From Sorghum bicolor (Eukaryota > Streptophyta > Magnoliopsida > Poales > Poaceae), in the NCBI RefSeq assembly GCF_000003195.3, contig NC_012875.2, positions 16,094,248 to 16,158,247 on the forward strand: a DNA stretch of 64,000 nt, given 5' to 3'. Shown in pieces: positions 46,947 through 60,043 of this stretch. Made by a program: the position numbers and the translations under genes. The notes under the pieces are model-generated. The model searched no databases. It saw nothing but the letters and a program-made list of their open reading frames with translations, and was not told where the DNA came from. Within the stretch, counting starts at the first letter, position 1. Each line of letters starts with the position of its first letter.

Positions 46947-47898
46947 TGTAATAGAACCGTCCAATTTATAAGAATTCAAGTGAATTAGCGACCACAGAAG
47001 CAGTCAAGCCAATGGACTTGAACCCATATAAACCTGGTAGTCCGACGAAATCTCAAAAGACCTCGATTCAACCAACATACAACCAAGATCGTACATGATC
47101 AAGCATCGCCATCACAGATAACATACATTCATCACAGAACATAGTTTTACAACACATCGGAGTTTAAACAAAGTTATTACAAACCAGTTCAGTAGCGGAA
47201 GCAAAGTAGTTTTGGAAATATCACACACTCAGTTTAATTACATGCCAGCTCCATAGCCAAACCCACAAAAGCATAACTGAAGATAAAGGAGGTGATCATG
47301 CCCATGATCTATTCATCGTCCGCAGACGGATGATGACAGTTAGCACAGTAGCCGTGGTAAACGACATCATCTGCAACAAGGGTAATAAAACCCTGAGTAC
47401 GAGAATGTACTCAGCTAGACTTACCCGTCATAAACCAAAAATAAAGTGATACCAAGAAGTATGCAAGGCTGATCTTTGTGGACTGGTTTAACTCACATTT
47501 TTGCATAAAAAGCTTTAGTTGTAAGTAACCCATTTAACATTTCAGCAGCAGATTCATTACTTAACAACTATCCACTAGATTACCACCTGTTCTAAGCATA
47601 CACTTAAGTATTTAAGCATCACAATAATAACCATATCCAGATTATCACATAGCTATCAACATTCTCATCATAACCATTAAGTTTATTTAGTGAGTTCTAC
47701 GTTGCCGCTACCCGAGTCAAGTTCTCACTATCCGGGAGAGACGGCATTTCGAATTGATTCCAATCCAGCTGGAGGGGTATTCCTAACACTCACCCAAGCA
47801 TACTTCATGACGGCAGCTCGGATCACCTTTAGCACCACTCCGGACCAAGTCGCGGGTCTGTCCAGCGCCGCACCCCCAGGGACCGCCAATCTGCCAAC
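46947..47898 (-). repeat. Inverted 3' end of a chromovirus LTR
   Basis: Reverse complement of about 59515-60465. It begins exactly at the LTR terminus (TGTAATAGAACCG) and contains LTR exon b at 47309-47370 (minus), with GYCANCHHPSADDE. At about 47898 it joins a segment in the opposite orientation. Confidence 0.85.
47309..47370 (-). CDS. Putative LTR exon b, scrambled copy
   Basis: 62 bases after TTGCAG, ending TAG. Keeps both cysteines of CxxCxHP, unlike T3. Confidence 0.5.
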
Positions 47899-49826
47899 CT
47901 CACCGTCGTCGAGTTTCGCCGGCGACGAGCTTCTCCCCTGTCTCTGTGTCGCTGTCAAGGGGTCCCGCTGACCAGTGGGTCCCCCTATCAGCCTCTCTCC
48001 CTCACACCTCTGGTTTTCTATTTTACAGATCCTGTGTTGATTTTGTAAAATCCATATCTCGAGTTATACAGATCCAAACGATGTGATTTCAATTTTGCTA
48101 GGTTCCTGTGTTAATCTAGTGTTTATTAAAAATATGAAACATGCCATGTTTTCGTACAAATAAATAGATATGATTTAATCTTGATTAAATGGGAGGTAAT
48201 TATATCTTGTGATCTGTGAATCTGATGGCCATAAACATTTAGGATGTTGTTACTTATGACATGACTAGGCTCTGATAAAATTTTCATGATTTTTGGATGT
48301 CTGTTAGTGGAGATATAAATATTTCTTGTTTAAATAGAAGATTCTTGTAGTATTTTTAGTAAATAAATTATAACTCCTTTTATGGTGAAACTTGTTGAGT
48401 GTTGTACTCATGTGTCAATAAAGCTAGAAAAAATCTGAAATCTTTTGTTTGACACTATTTAATAAAGTTTCACATTTATGCCTTTAATGCCATTGCTAGC
48501 TTGTTATTTTTGTATCTCACAATGTCCATGTGCAAGTGCCCTGAAATTTTTACAGTGAACTGGTGATAGTCTAAGTAGCTTGCTGTAAGTTTCTTAGAAT
48601 TTTTGGAGCACTTGTGATACATGTTACTTAAATCACCTTAATAATTAAATAAATAGAAAAGGGGATAATAGAAATGAGTTTAGACCTTGCCATGATGTTT
48701 TTTGGTGTTTCTTAGACATGTTCTATCTACTAGTGCATTTGGTTTGAACCAATGTTACATTCTTAGTATGTGTAAAATATTATTTTTGCTAATTATGTCT
48801 TTCCTAGAGCATTTCTGTGTGGCTGATAGCTATTGTTTAAGAACTACTTGAAGATGAGGTTTTCTGAAAAACTTGTCTATAACAAACTTGTAGCTAACTT
48901 ACTTATCTACTTCGTGTCCAAATTTTGTGACATTTGGCTGAGTAGTTTAAAAGTTATGAATGTTGCAAGTAGCTGCTGCAAAGTGCTTGCTCTCTGGATT
49001 TTCCAGGACAGCCAGCACACTTTGTCTGTTTTAACTTATTTTCGTTGGGAATCTCCCTGGGATGTCTAAAGATGTTTTGTAGACAATTTTTTAAGCTTTC
49101 CAGAAAGTACCTACTTGTTTAGTTTGACCAACTGATGCTTAAGTTATAGCAGAAACTTGTGACTAGTTAACCTGTCCATGAAACCAGTGTCTAAGTAGGA
49201 GTAGCTAATGTTGATTAACTTGTCCAGTTAGCCTCTCTACCAGAGAAGAAGTATGCACTTACTTGTTATTCTGTGATTCACTTAATTTTTAGGAGTTTAT
49301 GCTCATGGTTATACCTTGTTATGTGTTCTTTAGCTCAGCATCATGACATATTGCATCCTATGTGCATTCCCTATGTTTATCACTTGTCATGCATACATAG
49401 GTGCACCCAAAGGAGTGACGGTATTGGAGTACGAACTGCCCGAGCCGGAAGAACAACAAGGGGAGCCACCTCAAGGAGCTGAGGAGGAGGACCTGCCGGA
49501 GTGTCCCGACCACCGCCCGTCCACCTACGTTGAAGGCAAGCCCCGGAGCATTATAAGCCTCCTACTATTTTTGTTATCATGTCCAGCTATCAATTGGTTA
49601 TGGTTATGTATTGTTGCATTAAGTGTTAGGCGTTGATATGACACCCTTGCTGCATAATTAACTACCTTGTCCACCTCATACGTTACCTAAGTAGGTCCAG
49701 GATCGAAATGATGCTTAGCCATGCTTAGCTCGGTAGAAGCCGGGTGATTTCCTGTCACCTGCGAGAGATAGGTGGATGATGAATCACGGTTGGCTATATT
49801 TGCTATCATAGGGAGTAATAATTATT
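47899..49826 (+). repeat. Middle part of chromovirus LTR, direct orientation
   Basis: Matches about 57287-59200 of the T3 3' LTR. It probably derives from the T3 5' LTR, with its first part replaced by the inverted piece and its end lost at the A4 junction. Contains LTR exon a at 49401-49535. The rest is AT-rich and non-coding. Confidence 0.85.
49401..49535 (+). CDS. Putative LTR exon a, scrambled copy
   Basis: 135 bases from the TAG acceptor to the G|GCAAGC donor, with the ECPDHRPSTYVE end as in T3. Confidence 0.5.
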
Positions 49827-50033
49827 AAGGAGTCTCAACATGATAAAGGCTAGATATTTATGCTAACACTTAATCAGTTCCACAAGCTTTGTTGTCTATT
49901 TGAGCTCCACATAATTTAAGAATCAAGAAGACTAGCAGACGGAGGACATTCTAATCGCTGTCAGAATGCTGCTGACTTTCAAATACACCTCTGCCATCTG
50001 CTAGCTACATCAAGAGAAATTACGTCAAAATTC

Positions 50034-50055
50034 AGCTTGGGGGAGAGCACCCCCA
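50034..50055 (+). promoter_or_regulatory. Internal AGCTTGGGGGAG hairpin module, A4
   Basis: AGCTTGGGGGAGAGCACCCCCA; arms TGGGGG and CCCCCA. Same place in A1 (32784), A2 (25015) and A3 (37595). A candidate internal polypurine priming site or RNA hairpin. Confidence 0.55.
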
Positions 50056-51699
50056 TTTATCTCAATAAGTATTTCTATCTATCTTTATACTTATACTATA
50101 TTAGAATTTAAATATACATAACTATGCAAAACCAAATAAAGATCTTGTGCTTATATACATCTTTTGCTTAGTGTGTTTAATAAATAAATAAAGTGGCTAT
50201 GCTAATCTGTATCTAAATAAAACTCTAGCATGGATATGATGAATAGTTGCTCTGCCTAATTTGCACATTTTAAGTTCTCTCTCAAGTTTAGATATAACTG
50301 TTATAATTTAAAGCTTGCTCTAGACCTAAACTTGTGGGATGAAAACTTGATCTAAAGTCTAAGTTGTTAACGGATATGATATGGGAAGGTTGAGCTGTTG
50401 TTTATCTGTTCCTCGAGATGCTAGAATTCTAGAGAATTTTATCTTTGAAAATCTTTAAAATGTTGCATGATGAGTTCCTGTATGATGAGAGTTTAAATTC
50501 CTACCACAGCCATATATACATGCTTGTTAGACTTTGAGCCACACATTTACTATTTACTGCTTATGAGCATTGAGTGTGGTCAAGCTGTGTAGACCCTTAG
50601 GAGCTTGTCATGTGGTTAAATCAAGATTCACTTGCACGTTCACTCACACATGCTACTTCTATTCCGGAAGTATCATCCACATATATCCATCCATTTCCAT
50701 CTCGAGAACCACCCACAATTATTCTACTCCTAATCCGGGAGAGAATAGCCAAAAATATTTCTGTTTTTCCCTTGTGAAATAAATGCTCAAGTTATCTTGT
50801 TACTACCACTTGCTATATTATCTCAAGAGATGAGTGCTCTAAAAAAAGAAAGAAAAAGATACGAGGAAATAAAATGGGGCAAGTGCCCGGAACCTCGAAA
50901 GAAAAGAAAAAGTGAGACGAGAGGTAAAAATGGACAAGTGTCCGACAGTAGAATTAGGGGTACAAGATACCCACCTGAGAGAAAAGAAAAGAATATAGAG
51001 CATCTCATTCTCCTCATAAAGTTTCAAAAAGCAAGGAAGGTATGTATTCCCTCAAAAGAGCAAAAGTAGAATTAGACTTCCACCATTGTTATCACCATCA
51101 TCACCATACACCATTCATTCGCCACACATGCACATCTTGATTTGGCTTATTGATTTGTTTCTTTGGATCCATGGTTTGACTATGCAATAAATGTCTTGTA
51201 AGTATGTATATTTTATCTCCCACCTATGAGCTCCAGATATTAAAGCCTTATTAGAGTAGGGTGAGAGAGAAGACAATGTCACTATGCTTTATACCACAAA
51301 TACCACATATTTTGAGAAAAGGCATATACCATCACTGCCTTGGTAAGCATCCAGAAATACCACAAAAGAGAGATCTGAGAGAATCATACAAGGAATCTCT
51401 GAGTTTTATTTGAAAATCTGCAAAAACTCTAGAGCTATATCTGATCAAGAATAAGAGACATGGCACTTGGCTACACTGTTCTATCTTTTAACTGCTCAAG
51501 ACAGAAGTGACGGTTACAAGTCCCATGGTGAAGGTAAAGTAAATAAGTTTTAAGTCTTGACAGTTTACTCTAACTTAGAGATGAGACATTATTTAAAAGC
51601 ATGTGTACTGTCAATTTTTTAAGATATTGCAACAACTTCTGATTCATCGCTGAGTCTATCCTTGCTCAGGGACGAGCAAGAGGTAAGCTTGGGGGAGTT

Positions 51700-53359
51700 T
51701 GTTGACGGTCCTTAGGTATCAAATTTAATTATCAAATAAATAAAGAAAAGGATCCAAATGAAATCAACATCTAGACTAGGGTTTTATCTGACAGAATTCC
51801 ATGAGTTTTTGTGTTTGTCTATTTCTGCAGGGGGTTATCAGGAAATACGAAAGAAAGGCCCACACGTCGGGATTACATAGAGATATTAACGTGCCGCGCA
51901 ATTATCTTACATCTAGAAGACTCCAGAAGCCATGGGAAGAAAGCGGAGACCGAAAGGGGCCAGAGGCAGGGCGCCCGCCCTCCTGCCCTGGGCGCCCGAC
52001 CCCTCTCTGAGTCCAATCAGGACTCTGTTTCTCGGGAGATCTCCACCGACCTAAAGGATCAAGGATAACCGTTCAATCAATGTCGGTTTGATCCAACGGC
52101 CCATATTCACTTGAAGGGACTATAAAACCAGACCCCCTGGCCCCTGGAGGAGAGAGCCTCTCAACCCTAATTCATTATTCCTCAAGGGAGAAGAAGCCTC
52201 TGATCAAGATTAGAGCCACCACATCAATTAGATATCTAGATTAGCATAGCTACATAGGATTAGAACTAGAAGGAGTCAATCTTCGATTGGTTTCCAGATC
52301 TGTCAAGAGGATTCTTGGTAATTCTCTAATTGTGCTTCTAATTGTTCTTCTAATTATCTTTGTTCTTCAATATTATGAATATGACTTTGTTCTACTTCAA
52401 TATATTGCTTATGACTTTGCTCTACTTGCTTATATTCAAGATTATATTGTTCTTAGTTTATCATAGTTATGTACTTGGCTTAGTTAGATTGGATCTATAT
52501 ACATGCTTAGGATCGTATAGCGTTTATCCATCGGATCCATGGGTAAATGATAGATATTGTGTAGGCGTGGTGCTTATACCGTATTTATCTGCGATTGTAC
52601 CCAATATGCCAGATCGTGGGGTAGTTCGTGATAGTGACAGCTTCATTGATTCTTATATAGTCCCCCTCTCGTGTATTGGGCGGGTAGAGCAACATTATTA
52701 CAGGGGAGTGATTGCTATGTTTCTCATTTACCTTGCTAATATCACTATGCATGGGCGTAGTCTTGTCTCACAATGATTGCTAAGTATGCTTGCACTAATT
52801 ATGATAATGCTAGACTATATAGTTGAGAATAACTTAGGGAATATTCTTGTTGTTCGTTCTAATACCATGCTAATGACTTTCTAGAGTATCTAATTGAGGT
52901 GCTTATCATATTTATTATGTGGCTAGTTATGATCAGATCAATTATCTTTGTCACTATTCATTACTTCATATATCTTTTATGTGACACTTATCCCTGTATG
53001 AAAGAGTTAGATAAATGTTCTCAATTATACATGCAATGATAGATACTCAATCTCATATTCTATTCTGTAATCAATATTGATGATTGTTAATCCCTTCCCA
53101 GTGGTAAAAATATAAATAACGATACCTGGAATACTTTCCGGTTAAAATGCTACATCGGTATTAATCTGTGCGCTTGCAGATCCCATTCATTATTTATTTA
53201 GACGAGCAATTGCATATTTCAATACCGCGTCTCTCATGTCATGCTGGGGATGACAACTTGGCTTAAGTGGTGTGAGGGATAGGTTTGGCATTTTTGGCAC
53301 CGTTACTAGATTTAGAGAACTTAGTCTACTTTTGGTAATGATGTTAAGAATACCCAACA
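51700..53359 (+). repeat. 3' LTR of A4 (longer, divergent type)
   Basis: 1660 bases, TGTTGACGG to ACCCAACA. The first about 450 bases, including TATAAAA at 52121 and GACCCCCTGGCCCCTGG, match A1-A3. The rest is largely unrelated until the CATCGGTA...GTGCGCTTGC segment near 53152-53180, so this is a different subfamily. Confidence 0.88.
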
Positions 53360-55944
53360 CCCCTGCCTCGCATTGATATTCTGTTTGATCAACTAGTTAA
53401 GGCTAAGGTATTCTCGAAGATTGATCTAAGGTCCGGGTATCATCAAATCAAGATTCGGCCCGAAGATATTCCTAAAACGGTTTTCTCTACCAGGTATGGG
53501 TTGTATGAGTATCTAGTCATGTCCTTTGGTCTGACTAATGCCCCTGCTCATTTCATGTACCTGATGAATTCAGTGTTCATGCCTGAACTGGATAAGTTTG
53601 TGGTGGTATTCATCGATGACATATTGCTGTATTCTGAAAATGCCCAAGACCATGAGAAGCACCTTCGGATTGTGCTCACTAGATTGCGAGAACATCAGCT
53701 TGATGCCAAGTTCAGCAAGTGTGAGTTCTGGCTGAAGAAAGTGCCTTTCCTAGGCCATATTTTATCTAAAGACGGTATCTCTGTTGACCCGTCAAAGGTG
53801 CGGGAGGTACTAGACTGGAAGGCCCCGACTTCAGTGCATGAGGTTCGGAGTTTTCTCGGTCTAGCTGGATATTATCGCCGCTTTATTCCAGACTTCTCCA
53901 AAATAGCCAAGCCTATGACCAAGCTATTGCAAAAAGATGTGAAGTTTGTGTGGTCTCCAGAGTGTGAGGTCGCTTTCACTGCTTTACGTCATTTGCTGAC
54001 CACCGCTCTTGTTTTGGCACAACCTGACATTGAAAAGCCATTTGATGTCTTTTGTGATGCATCTGGCACTAGCCTAGGGTGTGTACTTATGCAAGAAGGC
54101 CGCGTCATTGCCTACGCCTCTCGGCAGCTGAGGAAGCATGAAGCTAACTACCCGACTCATGATCTCGAGTTAGCAGCAGTTGTACACGCATTGAAACTCT
54201 AAAGGCATTATTTGTTGGGTAATCTATGTCACATTTATACTGACCATAAGAGCCTCAAATATATATTCACTCAGCCCGAGTGAAACATGAGACAAAGGAG
54301 ATGGTTGGAATTGATAAAGGACTATAATCTGGAAGTACACTATCATCCAGGCAAAGCCAATGTTGTGGCCGACGCTCTTAGCTGGAAGCAGCATGTTGGA
54401 CCTCTCCTCGAGGAAGGTTTCAATCTATTGCACCCTGTGGTCCTGCACAACATTGTAGTCAGTTGTTCTTTAGAGAGCCAAATTGTAGAGCTCCAAAAGA
54501 CTGACCCTAGTATCTTCCATATCAAGAGAAAAATGAAAGAGCAAGACACCAAGCATTTTAGGGTAGATGAGAAAGGTGTACTGTGGTTTGATGATCGACT
54601 GGTTGTACCCAAAGACCATGACCTACGCAACAAAATTTTAGAGAAAGCTCATTCTTCTAAGTTGTCCATTCATCCTAGTAGTAGTAAAATGTACCGAGAC
54701 TTGAAACCTCGTTTCTGGTGGACCAAGATGAAGAAGGAGATAGCAGCTTATGTTGCTAGGTGTGATACTTGCTGCAGGGTAAAGGCTATTCACCTTAAAC
54801 CTGCAGGATTGTTGCAACCCTTGTCGATTCCGGGATGGAAGTGGGAAGAAATCAGCATGGATTTCATTGTTGGACTTCCCCCTACTCAAAAAGGGCACAA
54901 TTCCATATGGGTGATTGTTGATCGCTTGACCAAGTCAGCTCATTTCATTCCCGTACACTCTACATACCGACCATCCGACTATGCTGAGTTGTACTTCTCT
55001 CAGATAGTTAAATTGCATGGAGTGCCTCGCACTATTATTTCTGATAGAGGTCCTCAGTTCACTGCTCGCGTTTGGGAACATTTACATTCGCTCCTTGGTA
55101 CGAAGTTGGTTCGCAGTTCAGCCTATCATCCTCAGACCTCCGGTCAGACTGAGCATGTGAATCAAATTTGAGGATATGTTGAGGGCATGTGTCATCTCTT
55201 CCAAGGGTGCATGGGAGAAGTGGCTACCCTTTGCTGAATTATCCTACAATAATAGCTATCAAGAGAGTATTCAAATGGCTCCTTTCGAAGCTTTGTATGG
55301 CCGCAAGTGTAGAACTCCTCTAAACTGGGTCGAGCCTGGGAAAGAAGGTACTACAGAATTGACTTTGTCAAAGAAGCCGAAAAGCAAGTTCTCATTATCT
55401 AGAAACACATGGAAGCCACCCAAGCTAGACAGAAAAGCTATGCCGACCAAAGAAGAAGACCACTAGAGTTTGAAGTAGGTGACTTTGTGTACCTGAAGGT
55501 ATCACCCATGAAGGGAGTAAACCGCTTTGGTGTAAAAAGAAAGCTAGCTCCTAGGTATGTGGGTCCCTATCGAATTATTGAGAGAAGTGGCAAGGTAGCT
55601 TACAAGGTACAACCACCTCCAGAAATGAGAGCTATCTTCCCTGTGTTCCATGTATCTCAACTCAAAAGTGTCTTCGTGTGCCCGAAGAAAGAGTTGAAAC
55701 AGGAGGTCTTAAGTTGCAGTCCGATCTATCTTATGAAGAGAAGCCTGTACAAGTTCTTGATGTCAAGGAAAGAGTTACTCGGGAAAGAGTGATTAAACGT
55801 TTTAGGGTCTTGTGGAACCGTCAAAGTGAGGGAGATGACACCTGGGAAAGGGAAGACTATTTACAAGTAACTTACCCTGCATTCTATGAAAAATGGTACG
55901 TCTTTCAAATCTCGGGACGAGATTTTTGTAAGGGGGGAGGGCTG
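53360..55944 (+). pseudogene. pol remnant of chromovirus T3 (reverse transcriptase to chromodomain)
   Basis: Begins inside reverse transcriptase ([12 protein letters not shown]) at the A4 junction. Domains: reverse transcriptase [10 protein letters not shown], RNase [13 protein letters not shown] and THDLELAAV, integrase with HSSKLSIHP, CDTCCRVK, MDFIVGLPP, IISDRGPQF, GPYRIIERSG, chromodomain FRVLWNRQSEGDDTWEREDYL. Stops: TAA 54200-54202 (Trp in T2) and TGA 54281-54283 (Leu in T2). Frameshifts lie near 55166, 55350 and 55670. Gag, protease and the reverse transcriptase N-terminus are missing. It is more diverged from T1/T2 than they are from each other, but keeps some residues they lost, such as CEFWLKK. 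Confidence 0.93.
55930..55942 (+). promoter_or_regulatory. Polypurine tract of T3
   Basis: AAGGGGGGAGGGC directly before TGTAACACTCC. Confidence 0.92.
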
Positions 55945-58790
55945 TAACACTCCTAGTGTTAGCTTGCATATTAACCATGAGCATTGCATCAACATAAGCA
56001 TCATCATGCTCATTCATAAGCATCCATCTTGATCACATGTCATCTTATGTATACCATGTATGATTGAATTGCTTGTGTGACTTGATATGAGTGACTATAA
56101 TGGTGACCAATGCATGTAAGTATACAATCTCTTCCAAAATACTTTAATCATGTTTAGAGCAATATTTTGAACAAAGTCTATGTTGTAGGTTTTGTCTAAA
56201 AATGCCCCTAAGTCATGGTTAGCCCTAGGTTGACCTAATTGACCCCTAGACCTCTTTTTAAAGATGTTTTATGAAACTGGTGTTAGAGACCTTGCATGTA
56301 AATCACATCTAAAACAAAGTTGTAGTAAATTTCATAAGCTACAAAAGTTGTGTTGATGACTTTTTATGAAAATGCTTGGAACACATTCAAATTTAGCCCA
56401 CAAGACAGAAATCAGTGCTGTTTCCACACTTAGCCGAATTTAGCTAAGTTTGGAATTCGACAGTTTCAACATAGGGTACTTGGGAACCTTGTGGTTTGAA
56501 ATCCAGACCGAATTAGACTTTGATCCTGTAAGCAAACTTGTAGATCTCATGTAGCTCTATCCAAAGAAACAAATTTGAGCCAAAACCGACGAGTGGATCA
56601 AGAGTAAAACGTCAATGAATTTTGGGTTTCACACACGGTCGACGACGACTGAATCGCGTGATTCAGTTTCGTCAGTCGCCGGCCGGCCGACGCGTGGACG
56701 ACCTGTGGCGGCCGTACATCGACGGCGACCCCGCCTGTCAGCCCCGACGCCTTCACTTGGACGCCACGACGCCACTCCGAGCCTCGGCCGTCCTTATTTC
56801 ACCTCCCCAGCGCTCTCTCCCTTCTCCATTTCGCCTCGGCGAGCTCCGCTGCGGAACAGCAGCCTCGCCCGAGCTTTCCTCGCCGTCTCCGGCCAAGCCA
56901 GCCAGCCAAATGCCTCGCCAGAGCCTCCTCTACCTCGGCGTCACCTCCTTAGCCACTGTCGAGCACAGGTAAGGCGGCATTGCCGAGCTCCGAGCTGTTC
57001 TTGCTCGCCGGAGTTCCGCCCGAGCTCACCGGCGACGTGGCCAGGCCTCTCTGCTCCACCATTTCTCTCCATTCTTGTTCCTAGCGCTTCCCCTTGACTC
57101 ACTGATGCTCGGCATGAACCTCAACTGGGACGGCATCGGCTGTGCACACCGACGTATCGCCCGCAGCGCCGCCGAGCCGTCATTCACGCCGGCGAGCACC
57201 CTAGAGCTCAGTAGAGTTAGGGTTTCGCACCTCAGCAAGTCCGCCTTGGTGAGAGGGTCACAGTTGGTCCCTTGGTTTCCCCGGAGACCTCGCCGTCGTC
57301 GAGTTTCGCCGGCGACGAGCTTCTCCCCTGTCTCTGTGTCGCTGTCAAGCGGGTCCCGCTGACCAGTGGGTCCCCCTGTCAGCCTCTCTCCCTCACACCC
57401 CTGGTTTTCTATTTTGCAGATCCCGTGTTGATTTTGTAAAATCCATATCTCGAGTTATACAGATCCAAACGATGTGATTTAAATTTTGCTAGGTTCTTGT
57501 GTTACTCTAGTTTTTATTAAAAATATGAAACATGCCATGTTTTTGTAGAAATAAATAGATATGATTTAATCTTGATTAAATGGGAGGTAATTATATCTTA
57601 TGATCTGTGGATCTTATGGCCATAAAACTTTAGGATGTTGTTACCTATGACATGACTAGGCTCTGATAAAATTTTCATGATGTTTGATGTCAGTTAGTGG
57701 AGATATAAATATTTTTTGTTTAAATAGGAGGTTCTTGTAGTATTTTTAGTAAATAAATTATAACTCCTTTTATGGTGAAACTTGATGAGTGTTGTACTCA
57801 TGTGTAAATAAAGCTAGGAAAAATCTGAAATCTGTTGTTTGACACTATTTAATAAAGTTTCACATTTATGCCTTTAATGCCATTGCTAGCTTGTTATTTT
57901 TGTATCTCACAATGTGCATCTGCAAGTGCCCTGAAATTTTTACAGTCAACTGGTGATAGTCTAAGTAGCTTGCTGTAATTTTTTTAGAATTGTTGGCGCA
58001 CTTGTGATACATGTTCCTTAAATCACCTTAATAATTAAATAAATAGAAAAGGGGATAATAGAAATGAGTTTAGACCTTGCCATGATGTTTTTTGGTGTTT
58101 CTTAGACATGTTCTATCTACTAGTGCATTTGGTTTGAACCAATGTTACATTGTTAATATGTGTAAAATATTATTTTTGCTAATTATGTCTTTCCTAGAGC
58201 ATTTCTGTGTGGCTGATAGCAATTGTTTAAGAACTACTTGAAGATGAGGTTTTCTGAAAAACTTGTCTATAACAAACTTGTAGATAACTTACTTATCTAC
58301 TTCGTGACCAAATTCCATGACATTTGGCTGAGTAGTTTCAAAGTTATGAATGTTGCAAGTAGCTGCTGCAAAGTGCTTGCTCTCTGGATTTTCCAGGACA
58401 GCCAGCACACTTTGTCTGTTTTAACTTATTTTCGTTGGGAATCTCCCTGGGATGTCTAAAGATGTTTTGTAGACAATTTGTTAAGCTTTCCAGAAAGTAC
58501 CTACTTGTTTAGTTTGACCAACTGATGCTTAAGTTATAGCTGAAACTTGTGACTAGTTAATCTGTCTATGAAACCAGTGACTAAGTAGGAGTAGCTAAGG
58601 TTGATTAACTTGTCTAGTTAGCCTCTCTACCAGAGAAGAAGTATGCACTTACTTGTTACTCTGTGATTCACTTAATTTTTAGGAGTTTATGCTCATGGTT
58701 ATACCTTGTTATGTGTTCCTTAGCTCAGCATCATGACATATTGCATCCTATGTGCATTTCCTATGTTTATCACATGTCATGCATACATAG

Positions 58791-58925
58791 GTGCACCCAA
58801 AGGAGTGACAGTATTGGAGTACGAACTGCCCGAGCCGGAGGAACAACAAGGGGAGCCACCTCAAGGAGCTGAGGAGGAGGACCTACCGGAGTGTCCCGAC
58901 CACCGCCCGTCCACCTACGTTGAAG
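58791..58925 (+). CDS. Putative coding exon inside T3 LTR, exon a
   Basis: 135 bases from GTGCACCC (after CATACATAG) to GAAG|GCAAGC. It encodes an acidic Pro/Glu/Gln stretch then ECPDHRPSTYVE. The ORF containing it continues without splicing into AT-rich sequence not conserved as protein, so the coding part seems to stop at the GC donor. The first exon, which should end in one base of a codon, was not identified. A donor-like CAG|GTAAGG at 56967 is in the wrong phase with its own ATG frame. Confidence 0.55.
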
Positions 58926-60043
58926 GCAAGCCCCGGAGCATTATAAGCCTCCTACTATTTTTGTTATCATGTCCAGCTATCAATTGGTTATGGTTATGTA
59001 TTGTTGCATTAAGTGTTAGGCGTTGATATGACACCCTTGCTGCATAATTAACTACCTTGTCCACCTCATACCTTACCTAAGTAGGTCCAAGATTGAAATG
59101 ATGCTTAGCGATGTTTAGCTCGGTAGAAGCCGGATGATTTCCTGTCACCTGCGAGAGATAGGTGGATGATGAATCACGGTTGGCTAGATTTGCTATCGTG
59201 GAAATAACCATATTCTAATAATGAACTTGAGACCAGGCGGGATGACGATAGTGCAGCAACAAGGCATGGAGGTCTTGGGTGTGAATCTATCCCTGTCTGC
59301 GTCGTTTAAGGACCGATACGCTGTACGTCCTCGTGTCATGTTGAACGCATGCCTAACACTTAGCTGGCCGGATAAGTCGTTCCGACCGCAAAGCCTACGA
59401 GTGCATCTCCGGCCGGATACCCCGATCTAGTTAAAGTGCGTACCCCGGTTGGTAGTAAGGATGTGCGGGGAGTCAATGGCGTAAGACCGAGGTGTCAGGT
59501 TAGAGTCCTGACCCTGGCAGATTGGCGGTCCCTGGGGGTGCGGCGCCGTACGGACCCGCGACTTGGGCCGGAGTTGTGCTAAAGGTGATATGAGCTACCC
59601 TCATGAAGTATGCTCGGGTGAGTGCTAGGAATACCCCTCCAGCTAGATAGGAATCGATTCGAATTGCCGTCTCTCCCGGATAGTGAGAACTTGACTCGAG
59701 CAGCGGCAACGTAGAACTCACTAAATAAACTTGATGGTTATAATGAGAATGTTGATAGCTATGTGATAATCCGGATATGGTTATTATTGTGATTCTTAAG
59801 TACTTAAGTGTATGCTTAGAACAGGTGCTAATCTAGTGGATAGTTGTTAAGTAATGAACCTGCTGCTGAAATGTTATAAATGTGTTACTTACAACTAGAG
59901 CTTTTTATGCAAAAAGGTGAGTCAAACCAGTCCACAAAGATCAGCCTTGCATACTCCTTGGTGTCACTTTATTTTTGGTTTATGACAGGTAAGTCTAGCT
60001 GAGTACATTCTCGTACTTAGGGTTTTATTTACCCTTGTTGCAG

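Larger units (their letters stand above)
49827..53359 (+). mobile_element. Athila-like element A4, 5'-truncated
   Basis: Holds only the 3' non-coding part (homologous to A1 32565-34469), the polypurine tract at 51681-51699 and one LTR at 51700-53359. Its left side is fused to LTR sequence, and its right side abuts the T3 reverse transcriptase coding sequence. So it inserted in T3 pol and a deletion then removed its 5' half together with T3 gag and protease. Confidence 0.85.

Noticed and set aside
52360..52776. 138-codon frame in the A4 LTR
   Set aside because: Leu/Ile-rich translation of AT-rich LTR sequence with no homologous frame in the other LTRs.
56903..56968. ATG frame ending at CAG|GTAAGG in T3 LTR as exon 1 of the LTR gene
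   Set aside because: Its phase does not fit exon a, and no matching ATG/donor pair was found in T1/T2.
59989..60043. A 55-base intron GTAAGTCTAG...TTGCAG just before LTR exon b
   Set aside because: The conserved GTAAGTC looks like a donor, but 55 bases (54 in T1) is short for a plant intron and the upstream sequence shows no conserved frame. It more likely holds the branch region of the larger intron.
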